DNA from: DATKMP01 sp035541775
GTDB lineage: Bacteria > Bacteroidota > Ignavibacteria > UBA10030
Direction: 5' to 3'
Assembly: GCA_035541775.1 (NCBI GenBank)
Contig: DATKMP010000311.1
Location: forward strand, 1 to 13,763
Length of the DNA: 13,763 nt
The notes below the pieces were generated by a model. The model was not told where the DNA came from. It was given only the letters and a program-made list of their open reading frames with translations, and did not search any database. The position numbers and the translations under genes were made by a program. Position 1 is the stretch's first letter. Every line of letters starts with the position of its first letter. Positions 6,942-13,005 of the stretch are shown here, one piece after another.

Positions 6942-7229
6942 ATGAGTCGTTCAATTAAAAAAGGTCCGTATGTTGACGCAAAGCTTCAGCAAAAAGTTGA
7001 AGCGTTGAATAAAGATAATCAAAAGCGCGTCATCAAAACGTGGTCACGCTCCAGTACGATTATTCCAGAATTCGTCGGACATACGTTTGCGGTACACAAC
7101 GGAAATAAATTTGTCCCGGTGTATATTCATGAAGCAATGGTGGGCCACAAGCTGGGCGAGTTTGCGCCGACACGAATTTTCCGTGCGCATCCCGGCATCA
7201 AGAGTGAAACAACAACTTCGCCGGCGTGA
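6942..7229 (+). CDS. rpsS: 30S ribosomal protein S19
   Basis: Encodes 95 residues, normal for S19, which forms a complex with S13 in the 30S head and contributes to the inter-subunit bridge near the A site. The canonical N-terminus MSRSIKKGPYVD, the WSRSSTIIPEFVGHTFAVHNG block and the VGHKLGEFAPTR signature are all readable. The final ten residues (KSETTTSPA region) are poorly conserved in the family. It lies 14 nt after rplB, and its TGA stop is immediately followed by the rplV ribosome binding site. Confidence 0.98.
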   Translation: MSRSIKKGPYVDAKLQQKVEALNKDNQKRVIKTWSRSSTIIPEFVGHTFAVHNGNKFVPVYIHEAMVGHKLGEFAPTRIFRAHPGIKSETTTSPA

Positions 7230-7232
7230 GGA
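7229..7232 (+). promoter_or_regulatory. Shine-Dalgarno site deciding the rplV start
   Basis: AGGA (overlapping the last base of the rpsS stop) lies 8 nt before the ATG at 7241 but only 2 nt before the ATG at 7235, and it is inside the GTG-initiated reading from 7226. Spacing therefore favours 7241, which also gives the usual L22 N-terminus. Confidence 0.65.
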
Positions 7233-7240
7233 ATATGACT

Positions 7241-7666
7241 ATGGAAGCAAAAGCAATTAATCGATATATTGGATCGTCGCCGCGCAAGATGCGCTTGGTG
7301 ATCGATCTCATTCGCGGTAAAGCAGTGGAAGAAGCATTATCTATTCTTCATTTTGTACCGAAGCATGCCGCAAAAACAGCGGAACAAGTATTGCGCTCTG
7401 CAATTTCCAACCTTCAAAACAAAGATGAAGGCGGACGTATCGATACGGCAGCGTTGTATGTGAAGGAAGCGTTTGTCGATGGCGGAGCGATGGCAAAGCG
7501 TGTGTTGCCTGCGCCGATGGGGCGTGCATTCCGCGTGCGCAAACGGTCGAATCATATTACGATTATCGTGGCGCAGCGCGCAGAAGCAAAAAAGGCAGTG
7601 CCGAAAAAAGTAGAAATGAAAAAAACTGAAACTGAAGCAACTAATAAAGAAGTAACCGAAAGTTAA
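7241..7666 (+). CDS. rplV: 50S ribosomal protein L22
   Basis: With the start at 7241 the protein has 141 residues (MEAKAINRYIGSSPRKMRLV). Earlier in-frame codons at 7226 (GTG) and 7235 (ATG) would add five or two residues but fit the ribosome binding site poorly. L22 contacts all 23S domains, and its beta-hairpin reaches into the exit tunnel next to L4. That hairpin reads GGAMAKRVLPAPMGRAFRVR (81-100), followed by KRSNHITIIV, a form seen in Bacteroidota/Chlorobi relatives. The family core is about 110 residues. Residues from about 114 onward form an extra Lys/Glu/Thr-rich tail that looks disordered (see findings). Confidence 0.97.
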   Translation: MEAKAINRYIGSSPRKMRLVIDLIRGKAVEEALSILHFVPKHAAKTAEQVLRSAISNLQNKDEGGRIDTAALYVKEAFVDGGAMAKRVLPAPMGRAFRVRKRSNHITIIVAQRAEAKKAVPKKVEMKKTETEATNKEVTES

Positions 7667-7668
7667 TC

Positions 7669-7673
7669 GGAGG
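7669..7673 (+). promoter_or_regulatory. Shine-Dalgarno site that sets the rpsC TTG start
   Basis: GGAGG is 5 nt before the TTG at 7679. It supports TTG as initiator of S3, whose N-terminus then reads MGQKTNPNG as in other bacteria. Confidence 0.8.
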
Positions 7674-7678
7674 ATCAA

Positions 7679-8356
7679 TTGGGTCAAAAAACAAATCCAA
7701 ACGGTTTTCGCCTTGGTGTTGTACGTTCGTGGGATGCGAACTGGTTTGATAGCAAGAGCTTTGCAGGAAAGCTGCAAGAAGATATTGTGGTTCGGAATTA
7801 TGTCCGCAACCGCCTGAAAAAAGCAGGCATTGCCCGCATTCAAATCGATCGAACGCCCAAGCGTGCAGTTGTCACCATTCACACGTCTCGACCCGGCATT
7901 GTGATTGGAAAGAGCGGCAAAGAAATTGCGCAACTCGAAGAAGAATTGAAGAAGGTTACTTCAAAAGAAATTAAAATTTTGATTCACGAAATTAAACGTC
8001 CCGAATTGGATGCATTTCTCGTTGGCGAAGCAATTGCCGGCCAGCTGGAAGGCAGAATTTCTTTCCGCCGTGCAATGAAGCAGTCGATTACCGCTGCCAT
8101 GCGGATGGGTGCAGAAGGAATAAAAATTATGTGTGCCGGACGTCTCGGCGGCGCAGAAATTGCTCGCACCGAACATTATAAAGAAGGACGCATTCCGCTG
8201 CAAACACTTCGTGCCGATATCGATTATGCCAGTGCTACGGCGCATACCATTTACGGCGCTATCGGAATTAAAGTATGGATTTGCAAAGGCGAAATTATCG
8301 GGCCGCGTTCCAGAGGAGTATTGAATTATGTTAATGCCGAAGAGAGTAAAATTTAG
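7679..8356 (+). CDS. rpsC: 30S ribosomal protein S3
   Basis: Encodes 225 residues, close to the usual 210-235. S3 forms the mRNA entry channel of the 30S subunit together with S4 and S5 and has helicase-related function. The canonical start MGQKTNPNGFRLGVVRSWDA is initiated by TTG. The type II KH domain is visible with its GxxG loop as GKSG at 77-80, and the C-terminal domain has AGRLGGAEIARTE (153-165) and GPRSRGVLNYV. The last 29 nt overlap the beginning of rplP in another frame, so the rplP ribosome binding site lies inside this gene and translation of the two is probably coupled. Confidence 0.98.
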   Translation: MGQKTNPNGFRLGVVRSWDANWFDSKSFAGKLQEDIVVRNYVRNRLKKAGIARIQIDRTPKRAVVTIHTSRPGIVIGKSGKEIAQLEEELKKVTSKEIKILIHEIKRPELDAFLVGEAIAGQLEGRISFRRAMKQSITAAMRMGAEGIKIMCAGRLGGAEIARTEHYKEGRIPLQTLRADIDYASATAHTIYGAIGIKVWICKGEIIGPRSRGVLNYVNAEESKI

Positions 8357-8750
8357 AAAAGCACAGCGCGGACGTCGCCGCGGAAAAGCAACGCGCGGCA
8401 ACACAGTTGCGTTCGGTGATTTTGGCTTGAAGGCGATGGAGCCCGGCTGGGTAACGCAGCGCCAGATCGAAGCATCGCGTGTTGCGTTAACACGTATGAT
8501 GAAGCGAGAAGGAAAAGTTTGGATTCGCATTTTCCCGGATAAGCCGGTCACCAAAAAACCTGCAGAAACTCGTCAAGGTAGCGGTAAAGGTAATCCGGAG
8601 TTTTGGGTTGCCGTCGTGAAACCGGGTCGTGTGTTGTTCGAGCTTGGTGGCATCAATAAAGCGGCAGCGGCGGAAGCGATGAAGCTTGCTTCCCACAAGC
8701 TGGCGATCAAAACAAAATTTGTTGCCCGTGTAGATTATCAGGGTGCGTAA
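8328..8750 (+). CDS. rplP: 50S ribosomal protein L16
   Basis: Encodes 140 residues, the normal L16 length. L16 sits near the A and P sites of the 50S subunit and is needed for late assembly and tRNA positioning. The start MLMPKRVKFRKAQRGRRRGK fits the family, and AGGAG at 8314-8318 is 9 nt upstream, so the start inside rpsC is well supported. Core motifs include GWVTQRQIEASRVALTR (40-56) and the loop ETRQGSGKGNPEFWVA (80-95). Arg82 corresponds to the position hydroxylated in E. coli L16 (Arg81). The following residues read QGSGKG, where MGKGKG or MGSGKG is more usual. Confidence 0.97.
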   Translation: MLMPKRVKFRKAQRGRRRGKATRGNTVAFGDFGLKAMEPGWVTQRQIEASRVALTRMMKREGKVWIRIFPDKPVTKKPAETRQGSGKGNPEFWVAVVKPGRVLFELGGINKAAAAEAMKLASHKLAIKTKFVARVDYQGA

Positions 8751-8760
8751 GAGGTAAATG

Positions 8761-8988
8761 ATGAAAGTGCATGAATTGCGTCAGATCTCGGATGTAGAAT
8801 TACAAAAGAGAATTCACGATGAAGAAGAAAATCTTTCGAATTTAAGATTCCAAAAAGTCATCGGGCAGTTGGAAAATCCGATGAAGCTGGGGCTTATTCG
8901 TAAAGATGTTGCTCGAATGAAGACGATTCTTCGCGAGCGTTCATTGGCGGCGGCGAAATCCGCAGCTGTAACGGAACAACCGAAGTAA
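8761..8988 (+). CDS. rpmC: 50S ribosomal protein L29
   Basis: Encodes 75 residues from the second of two tandem ATG codons (8758 and 8761). GAGG at 8751-8754 is 6 nt from the second but only 3 nt from the first, and MKVHELRQIS aligns with the usual MKxxELR start. L29 is a small helical-hairpin protein at the tunnel exit next to L23. The conserved LRFQKVIGQLENPMKLGLIRKDVAR segment is split here as LRFQ, LENP and RKDVARMKT within residues 28-55. The last 15 or so residues (Ala-rich, ending TEQPK) are a non-conserved tail. Confidence 0.96.
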   Translation: MKVHELRQISDVELQKRIHDEEENLSNLRFQKVIGQLENPMKLGLIRKDVARMKTILRERSLAAAKSAAVTEQPK

Positions 8989-9001
8989 GTTGGAAAGACC
9001 G

Positions 9002-9280
9002 ATGGCAGAAGAAACAAAACAACCAGTCGTGCGCGGATTGCGCAAAGTTCGTGTCGGAAAAGTGGTGAGCAACAAAATGCAAAAGAGCATTGTGGTTGCC
9101 ATCGAACGTCAAGTGGCGCATCCGATCTATAAAAAATATTACCGCCTCACCACCAAGTTAATGGTGCATGACGAAAAGCAAGAAGCCAAAGTTGGCGATG
9201 TTGTGCGGGTGATGGAAACACGCCCGTTGAGTGCACGCAAGCGCTGGCGGTTAGTGGAAATTGTTGAGAAGGCGAAGTAG
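9002..9280 (+). CDS. rpsQ: 30S ribosomal protein S17
   Basis: Encodes 92 residues from the ATG at 9002. A TTG at 8990 is in frame and would add four residues, but it lies one nucleotide after the rpmC stop and has no ribosome binding site, while GGAAAG at 8992-8997 is suitably placed for the ATG. S17 binds 16S rRNA helices h7 and h11 and is a primary assembly protein with an OB fold. Conserved parts are RKVRVGKVVSNKMQKSIVV (about 14-32), HPIYKKYYR, HDE, the GDVVRVMETRPLSARKRWRL block and the final VEIVEKAK. It opens the spc-type half of the cluster. Confidence 0.96.
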   Translation: MAEETKQPVVRGLRKVRVGKVVSNKMQKSIVVAIERQVAHPIYKKYYRLTTKLMVHDEKQEAKVGDVVRVMETRPLSARKRWRLVEIVEKAK

Positions 9281-9305
9281 TTCATTTTAAGAGCAGGCTA
9301 GAACG

Positions 9306-9674
9306 ATGATTCAGGAAGAAACCAATTTAGTCGCTGCCGATAATTCCGGTGCGAAAAAAATACGATGCATTCGCGTCCTTGGCGGCCACGAAAAGCGGTA
9401 TGCCACAGTCGGTGATTTGATTGTGGTATCGGTCAAAAGCGCTATTCCCGGCGCTCCGGTAAAAAAAGGTGAAGTGTCGCGTGCGGTGATCGTGCGGACG
9501 CGAAAAGAAATTCGCCGCAAAGACGGATCGTATATCCGCTTTGATGAAAATGCGGCGGTGTTATTGAATGCTCAAGGCGAGCCGCGAGGAACGCGCATTT
9601 TTGGTCCGGTGGCGCGCGAATTACGCGAACGTCAGTATATGAAAATTATTTCCTTAGCACCCGAGGTGCTGTAA
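9306..9674 (+). CDS. rplN: 50S ribosomal protein L14
   Basis: Encodes 122 residues, the invariant size of bacterial L14. L14 lies at the subunit interface, forms bridges with 16S rRNA and is the binding site of the silencing factor RsfS. The start MIQEETNLVAADNSGAKK, the CIRVLGG motif (21-27), GEVSRAVIVRTRKEIRRKDGS, and GTRIFGPVARELR are fully canonical. No good Shine-Dalgarno sequence is seen in the 25-nt spacer after rpsQ. Its 3' end carries AGGTG that can serve as ribosome binding site for rplX, whose ATG comes only 4 nt after the stop. Confidence 0.98.
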   Translation: MIQEETNLVAADNSGAKKIRCIRVLGGHEKRYATVGDLIVVSVKSAIPGAPVKKGEVSRAVIVRTRKEIRRKDGSYIRFDENAAVLLNAQGEPRGTRIFGPVARELRERQYMKIISLAPEVL

Positions 9675-9678
9675 GATT

Positions 9679-10014
9679 ATGGCGCAAAATTTACACGTAC
9701 ATAAAAACGACACAGTCGTTGTGAAAGCGGGAAATTCGAAAGGCAAACAAGGCAAAGTGCTTAAAGTGTTTCCCGACACCAATCAAATAATTATTGAAAA
9801 CGTCAACATTATTAAACGTCATACACGCCCAACGCAAAAAAATCCGCAAGGTGGTGTTGTGCAAAAAGAAGGACCGATTCGTGCGTCCAACGTGATGGTG
9901 GTCTGCCCCAAGTGTAGCAAGCCAACGCGAGTCGGGCATCAACATGTGAACGATGCAACGAGTGGAAAGAAAAAAACCATGCGTGTATGCAAACAATGTA
10001 ACGAGCAGTTTTAG
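9679..10014 (+). CDS. rplX: 50S ribosomal protein L24, cysteine-bearing form
   Basis: Encodes 111 residues. L24 is an assembly initiator that binds domain I of 23S rRNA and flanks the tunnel exit. The N-terminal KOW motif reads NDTVVVKAGNSKGKQGKV (10-27), followed by NVNIIKRHTRPTQ and the conserved NPQGGVVQKEGPI stretch. CPKC at 76-79 and CKQC at 104-107 form a pair of CxxC motifs able to hold a zinc ion, a form found in many bacteria but not in E. coli. Its ribosome binding site (AGGTG, 9664-9668) is inside rplN, suggesting coupled translation. Confidence 0.97.
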   Translation: MAQNLHVHKNDTVVVKAGNSKGKQGKVLKVFPDTNQIIIENVNIIKRHTRPTQKNPQGGVVQKEGPIRASNVMVVCPKCSKPTRVGHQHVNDATSGKKKTMRVCKQCNEQF

Positions 10015-10016
10015 GA
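10013..10016 (+). promoter_or_regulatory. Shine-Dalgarno site supporting the long rplE start
   Basis: AGGA, overlapping the rplX stop, lies 9 nt before the ATG at 10026. No other ATG, GTG or TTG with a comparable site lies near the normal L5 N-terminus around 10125, so the extended reading is favoured. Confidence 0.65.
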
Positions 10017-10025
10017 ATATCATTC

Positions 10026-10700
10026 ATGGCGAAAGAAAAAGCTGAACGAAAAACAAAAGGCGAGCAGTCAGCGCCTGACGCAAAAGGAAAGAAAGCTGTT
10101 GCCGGCGCACAAGAAAAAGGTGTTCCCGCACGGTTGGCCCTGCGTTATAAAAGCGATGTGATACCGGCATTGTCGAAAAAATTCCAGTACACCAGCGTGA
10201 TGCAAGTGCCGAAGCTTGAAAAAATTTCCATCAATATCGGCGTCGGCGATGCCACACAAGATCCGAAATTGTTGGATGCGGCTGTTCATGATTTAGAAGC
10301 CATCACGGGACAAAAAGTCGCGATCACGAAAGCGAAGAAAGCTATCTCCAATTTCAAATTGAGAGAAAATCTTCCGATTGGCTGCCGAGTGACATTGCGC
10401 CGCGCAAAGATGTACGAATTTTTAGACCGCTTTATCAGCGTCGCGCTGCCGCGCGTTCGCGATTTTCGCGGCGTCTCCGATAAATCGTTCGACGGCCATG
10501 GAAACTATACGCTTGGTGTGAAAGAACAAATTATTTTTCCGGAAATCGATGTCGATAAAGTTACGCGTATTACTGGAATGGATGTTACGTTCGTCACGAC
10601 GGCGAAAACCGATCTGGAAGCGTACGAATTATTAAAAGAACTTGGAATCCCGTTCGTTAAACGGGAAGAAGTTGTTCCATCAACAAAACAAAACCAATAA
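10026..10700 (+). CDS. rplE: 50S ribosomal protein L5 with N-terminal extension
   Basis: Encodes 224 residues, against about 180 for typical L5. L5 belongs to the 5S rRNA-L5-L18 particle of the central protuberance and contacts the P-site tRNA. The normal protein begins near residue 34 (PARLALRYKSDVIPAL); SVMQVPKLEKISINIGVG (57-74), TKAKKAISNFKLRE, LPIGCRVTLR and the RDFRGVSDKSFDGHGNYTLG block are all canonical. Residues 1-33 are a Lys/Ala/Gly/Glu-rich, low-complexity extension (MAKEKAERKTKGEQSAPDAK and onward). There is also a short tail, VVPSTKQNQ. The ATG is 11 nt after rplX. Confidence 0.97.
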   Translation: MAKEKAERKTKGEQSAPDAKGKKAVAGAQEKGVPARLALRYKSDVIPALSKKFQYTSVMQVPKLEKISINIGVGDATQDPKLLDAAVHDLEAITGQKVAITKAKKAISNFKLRENLPIGCRVTLRRAKMYEFLDRFISVALPRVRDFRGVSDKSFDGHGNYTLGVKEQIIFPEIDVDKVTRITGMDVTFVTTAKTDLEAYELLKELGIPFVKREEVVPSTKQNQ

Positions 10701-10703
10701 GCT

Positions 10704-10710
10704 AAAGGAG
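10704..10710 (+). promoter_or_regulatory. Shine-Dalgarno site that sets the rpsN TTG start
   Basis: AAAGGAG is 5 nt before the TTG at 10716, one of the best ribosome binding sites in the window, and fixes a TTG initiator. Confidence 0.8.
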
Positions 10711-10715
10711 TTCGC

Positions 10716-10901
10716 TTGGCACGGTTAGCAATGCGAGTAAAGGCGAAGAGAACGCCAAAACATAAAGTCCAACAGCATAATCGATGTAATATCTGCGGGC
10801 GCTCACGGGCATATTATCGGAAGTTCGGCATCTGCCGTCTTTGTTTCCGTAAGCTCGCGCTCGATGGAAAAATTCCCGGTGTGCGTAAGGCAAGTTGGTA
10901 A
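10716..10901 (+). CDS. rpsN: 30S ribosomal protein S14, zinc-binding short form (type Z)
   Basis: Encodes 61 residues, the length of the zinc-containing S14 form; the zinc-free form of E. coli has about 100. S14 is a late-assembling protein of the 30S head next to S3 and S10. Two CxxC motifs, CNIC (24-27) and CRLC (40-43), form the zinc site, separated by GRSRAYYRKFGI; the ending ALDGKIPGVRKASW is the family signature. The start is TTG, with MARLAMRVKAKRTPK as the N-terminus. In some bacteria a zinc-free S14 paralogue is induced under zinc starvation; none is present here. Confidence 0.98.
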   Translation: MARLAMRVKAKRTPKHKVQQHNRCNICGRSRAYYRKFGICRLCFRKLALDGKIPGVRKASW

Positions 10902-10924
10902 CACTATTATAAGAGAGTCATTCG

Positions 10925-11320
10925 ATGTCAAAAACTGATCCTATTGCAGATTTTCTTACACGAATCCGCAACGCAGCAAAAGCAAAACATCGCCGCGTCG
11001 ATATTCCTGCCTCCAATGTGAAGAAGGCGTTGAGCCAAATTCTGGTGGACAAGAAATTTATTTCCGGCTTTGCGGTTTTAGAAGATAAAAAACAAAACAT
11101 TTTACGGTTGAATTTAAAGTATTCCGCCGGCAAATCGGTTATTCAAGGAATGCGCCGTATCAGTAAACCCGGTATTCGCACCTATCGCGGTGCGGATGAA
11201 ATGCCGCGTGTGTTCGGCGGACTTGGCATTGCCGTCATTTCGACATCAAAAGGATTGATGACCGACTCGCAAGCAAAGCAGCAGAATATTGGCGGCGAAG
11301 TGCTCGCGTACATTTGGTAA
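10925..11320 (+). CDS. rpsH: 30S ribosomal protein S8
   Basis: Encodes 131 residues, typical S8 length. S8 binds the central domain of 16S rRNA (helix 21) and organises the 30S platform; in E. coli it also represses the spc operon by binding mRNA near rplE. The start MSKTDPIADFLTRIRNA and the C-terminal MPRVFGGLGIAVISTSKGLM (98-117) with GGEVLAYIW are canonical. The 23-nt gap after rpsN holds AGAG as a weak ribosome binding site. I saw no obvious helix-21 mimic around the rplE start, but it was not searched by computation. Confidence 0.98.
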   Translation: MSKTDPIADFLTRIRNAAKAKHRRVDIPASNVKKALSQILVDKKFISGFAVLEDKKQNILRLNLKYSAGKSVIQGMRRISKPGIRTYRGADEMPRVFGGLGIAVISTSKGLMTDSQAKQQNIGGEVLAYIW

Positions 11321-11326
11321 GAGTTG

Positions 11327-11332
11327 AAGGAG
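11327..11332 (+). promoter_or_regulatory. Shine-Dalgarno site that sets the rplF GTG start
   Basis: AAGGAG lies 7 nt before the GTG at 11340, supporting that codon as the start of L6. Confidence 0.8.
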
Positions 11333-11339
11333 AAGAAGA

Positions 11340-11888
11340 GTGTCACGTATTGGTAAAAAGCCCGTTGAAATTCCCAAAGGCGTTACCGTCACAATCAATA
11401 ATGAAGTGATTACGGTAAAAGGCCCAAAGGGTGAGCTGCAGGAAAAGGTGCATCCCGATGTTTCTGTTGAAGTTAAAGATGGACACGTGTTTGTTACGCG
11501 CCATTCGGAAGAAACGAAGAACCGTGCCTTGCATGGTTTGTGGCGCGCGTTGATTCACAACATGGTTGTTGGCGTCGCCGAAGGGTACACAAAAAAATTA
11601 GAAATCGTTGGCGTTGGCTATCGTGCAGAAATGAAAGGCAGCCGATTGAATCTGTTGCTTGGCTTTAGTCATCCAATTGTATTTGCCGCGCCGGACGGAA
11701 TTAAAATCGAAGCGCCGACACAAACAAGCATTGTCATTAGCGGAGTTCACAAGCAATTGGTCGGATTGGTTGCAGCAAAACTTCGTTCACTGCGTCCGCC
11801 GGAGCCGTATAAAGGCAAAGGTGTGAAATACGAAGGCGAATACATCCGACGTAAAGCCGGTAAAGCTGCGGCAACTGCTGCAAAGTAG
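11340..11888 (+). CDS. rplF: 50S ribosomal protein L6
   Basis: Encodes 182 residues, near the usual 175-180. L6 lies at the base of the L7/L12 stalk close to the sarcin-ricin loop and the elongation-factor binding site. It shows the typical start MSRIGKKPVEIPKGVTV, the VKGPKGEL motif (28-35), the second repeat with GVGYRAEMKGSRLNLLLGFSH split around residue 92, and the signature RPPEPYKGKGVKYEGEYIRRKAGK near the C-terminus (PPEPYKGKG plus RRKAGK). A short Ala-rich end AAATAAK follows. Initiation is at GTG behind a strong ribosome binding site. Confidence 0.98.
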   Translation: MSRIGKKPVEIPKGVTVTINNEVITVKGPKGELQEKVHPDVSVEVKDGHVFVTRHSEETKNRALHGLWRALIHNMVVGVAEGYTKKLEIVGVGYRAEMKGSRLNLLLGFSHPIVFAAPDGIKIEAPTQTSIVISGVHKQLVGLVAAKLRSLRPPEPYKGKGVKYEGEYIRRKAGKAAATAAK

Positions 11889-11908
11889 GATAAGCGTAAG
11901 GTAAAACT

Positions 11909-12274
11909 ATGATACAGAAAAATACCGTTGAACGGTTGAAGAAAAAGCAAGTGCGGATCCGCAAAAAAATTGTCGGCACGCCGGAGCGTCCTCGCTTGGC
12001 AGTGTTTCGCAGTTCCAAAAATGCATATGCGCAAATCATCGATGATCTGAACGGCAAAACATTGGTGTCTTCTTCTTCGATCGAAAAAACAATCAAAGAA
12101 GAATTGAAATCGAAAAAGCCGGTTGAAATATATAAGTTAGTCGGCGTTGCGGTTGCAAAAAAAGCAATCGAAAAAAATATTACACAAGTCGTGTTCGACC
12201 GGAGCGGATACCTTTACCACGGGCGCGTCAAAGCGCTTGCGGAAGGTGCACGTGAAGGCGGATTAAAATTTTAA
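11909..12274 (+). CDS. rplR: 50S ribosomal protein L18
   Basis: Encodes 121 residues, the usual size. L18 binds 5S rRNA and with L5 attaches it to the central protuberance. The basic N-terminus (KKKQVRIRKKIVGT) is the flexible 5S-binding arm, followed by the motif PERPRLAVFRSSKNAYAQIIDD (family RPRLxVxRSxKHIYAQ, here with Asn-Ala for the usual His-Ile) and the ending FDRSGYLYHGRVKALAEGAREGGLKF in two conserved parts, FDRSGYLYHG and AEGAREGGL. AAGG sits 9-10 nt before the ATG in the 20-nt spacer after rplF. Confidence 0.98.
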   Translation: MIQKNTVERLKKKQVRIRKKIVGTPERPRLAVFRSSKNAYAQIIDDLNGKTLVSSSSIEKTIKEELKSKKPVEIYKLVGVAVAKKAIEKNITQVVFDRSGYLYHGRVKALAEGAREGGLKF

Positions 12275-12296
12275 CTTACATTTTTGAACGAGACAC

Positions 12297-12797
12297 ATGG
12301 CAAAAGTCAAAGCAGGTGAGCTTGAATTAAAAGAGCGTTTAGTGAACGTCAACCGCGTTGCGAAAGTCGTAAAGGGCGGCCGTCGATTCAGCTTTAACGC
12401 AATCGTTGTTGTCGGTGACGGCAACGGGCATGTCGGCATCGGGCTTGGAAAAGCAAACGAAGTTGCCGATGCAATTGCAAAAGGCACCGACGATGCGAAG
12501 AAGAATCTGTACAAGGTTCCGATTCTTCGCGGTACTATTCCACACGAAGTGCATGGAAAATTTGGCGCCGGAAAAGTAATCCTGAAACCAGCATCGCCTG
12601 GCACAGGGCTCATTGCCGGCGGCGGCGTTCGTGCTGTCTTGGAAATGGCCGGCGTCAAAGACGTGTTGACGAAGCAGCAGGGTTCGCCGAATGCGCACAA
12701 TATTGTTAAAGCCACGATGGCTGCCTTGCTCGGGTTATCCGACGCAAAGATGACGGCGGTGCGCCGTGGAATCACTGTAAAAGAATTGTTTCAATAA
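12297..12797 (+). CDS. rpsE: 30S ribosomal protein S5
   Basis: Encodes 166 residues, normal for S5. S5 is involved in translational fidelity and mRNA entry together with S3 and S4. The N-terminal double-stranded-RNA-binding-like domain has ELKERLVNVNRVAKVVKGG (about 10-28) and FSFNAIVVVGDGNGHVGIGLGKA in two stretches (FSFNAIVVVGDGNG, HVGIGLGKA). The C-terminal domain contains PASPGTGLIAGGGVRAVLE (about 99-117), then GVKDVLTKQQGSPN, and KATMAALLGL. The spectinomycin-interacting loop region (VVKGGRRFSF) looks ordinary. No clear Shine-Dalgarno sequence is present in the 22-nt gap after rplR. Confidence 0.98.
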   Translation: MAKVKAGELELKERLVNVNRVAKVVKGGRRFSFNAIVVVGDGNGHVGIGLGKANEVADAIAKGTDDAKKNLYKVPILRGTIPHEVHGKFGAGKVILKPASPGTGLIAGGGVRAVLEMAGVKDVLTKQQGSPNAHNIVKATMAALLGLSDAKMTAVRRGITVKELFQ

Positions 12798-12814
12798 CGC
12801 AAAAAAGACGAGTT

Positions 12815-13003
12815 ATGCCAGAAGCGAAAAAAATTAAGATCACCCAAATTAAAAGTGTGATCGAACAACTTGAAAATGCCAAGCGTACCATTAAAGCGCT
12901 GGGACTTGGACGCCCGAACTATACGGTCGTAAAAAATGATACACCGCAAGTTCGCGGGATGATTGCCAAAGTTCGGCATCTTGTAAAAGTGGAAGAGGTT
13001 TAA
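12815..13003 (+). CDS. rpmD: 50S ribosomal protein L30
   Basis: Encodes 62 residues, the expected size for bacterial L30, a small alpha/beta protein on the 50S surface. After a short Lys-rich start (MPEAKKIKITQIKS) come QLENAKRTIKALGLGRPNYTVV (conserved core KxTIKALGLxRxN) and VRGMIAKVRHLVKVEE, all typical. L30 is absent from some lineages, so its presence is a small taxonomic clue. The rplO start follows only 2 nt after the stop, and GAGG at 12995-12998 within this gene is 7 nt from that ATG. Confidence 0.97.
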   Translation: MPEAKKIKITQIKSVIEQLENAKRTIKALGLGRPNYTVVKNDTPQVRGMIAKVRHLVKVEEV

Positions 13004-13005
13004 GA

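Noticed and set aside
7226..7240. Earlier rplV starts (GTG 7226 or ATG 7235)
   Set aside because: GTG 7226 overlaps the rpsS stop and has no upstream ribosome binding site; ATG 7235 is only 2 nt from AGGA. ATG 7241 has correct spacing and gives the usual N-terminus.
7337..7933. 198-codon open frame on the minus strand across rplV and rpsC
   Set aside because: It lies antisense to two certain ribosomal protein genes, has a composition dictated by them (many Cys, His, Phe, Arg), and shows no recognisable domain or ribosome binding site.
7961..8554. 197-codon open frame on the minus strand across rpsC and rplP
   Set aside because: Antisense shadow of conserved genes; the translation has no family features and no independent start signal.
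8758..8760. First of two tandem ATG codons as the rpmC start
   Set aside because: It is only 3 nt from GAGG, while the second ATG is 6 nt away and matches the L29 family start. The difference is one residue, so this is a preference and not a certainty.
8990..9001. TTG at 8990 as the rpsQ start
   Set aside because: It adds four residues not typical of S17, lies directly after the rpmC stop without a ribosome binding site, and ATG 9002 fits better.
12263..12775. 170-codon open frame on the minus strand opposite rpsE
   Set aside because: The frame is kept open by the codon usage of S5 on the other strand; the peptide is low in recognisable structure and has no upstream signals.
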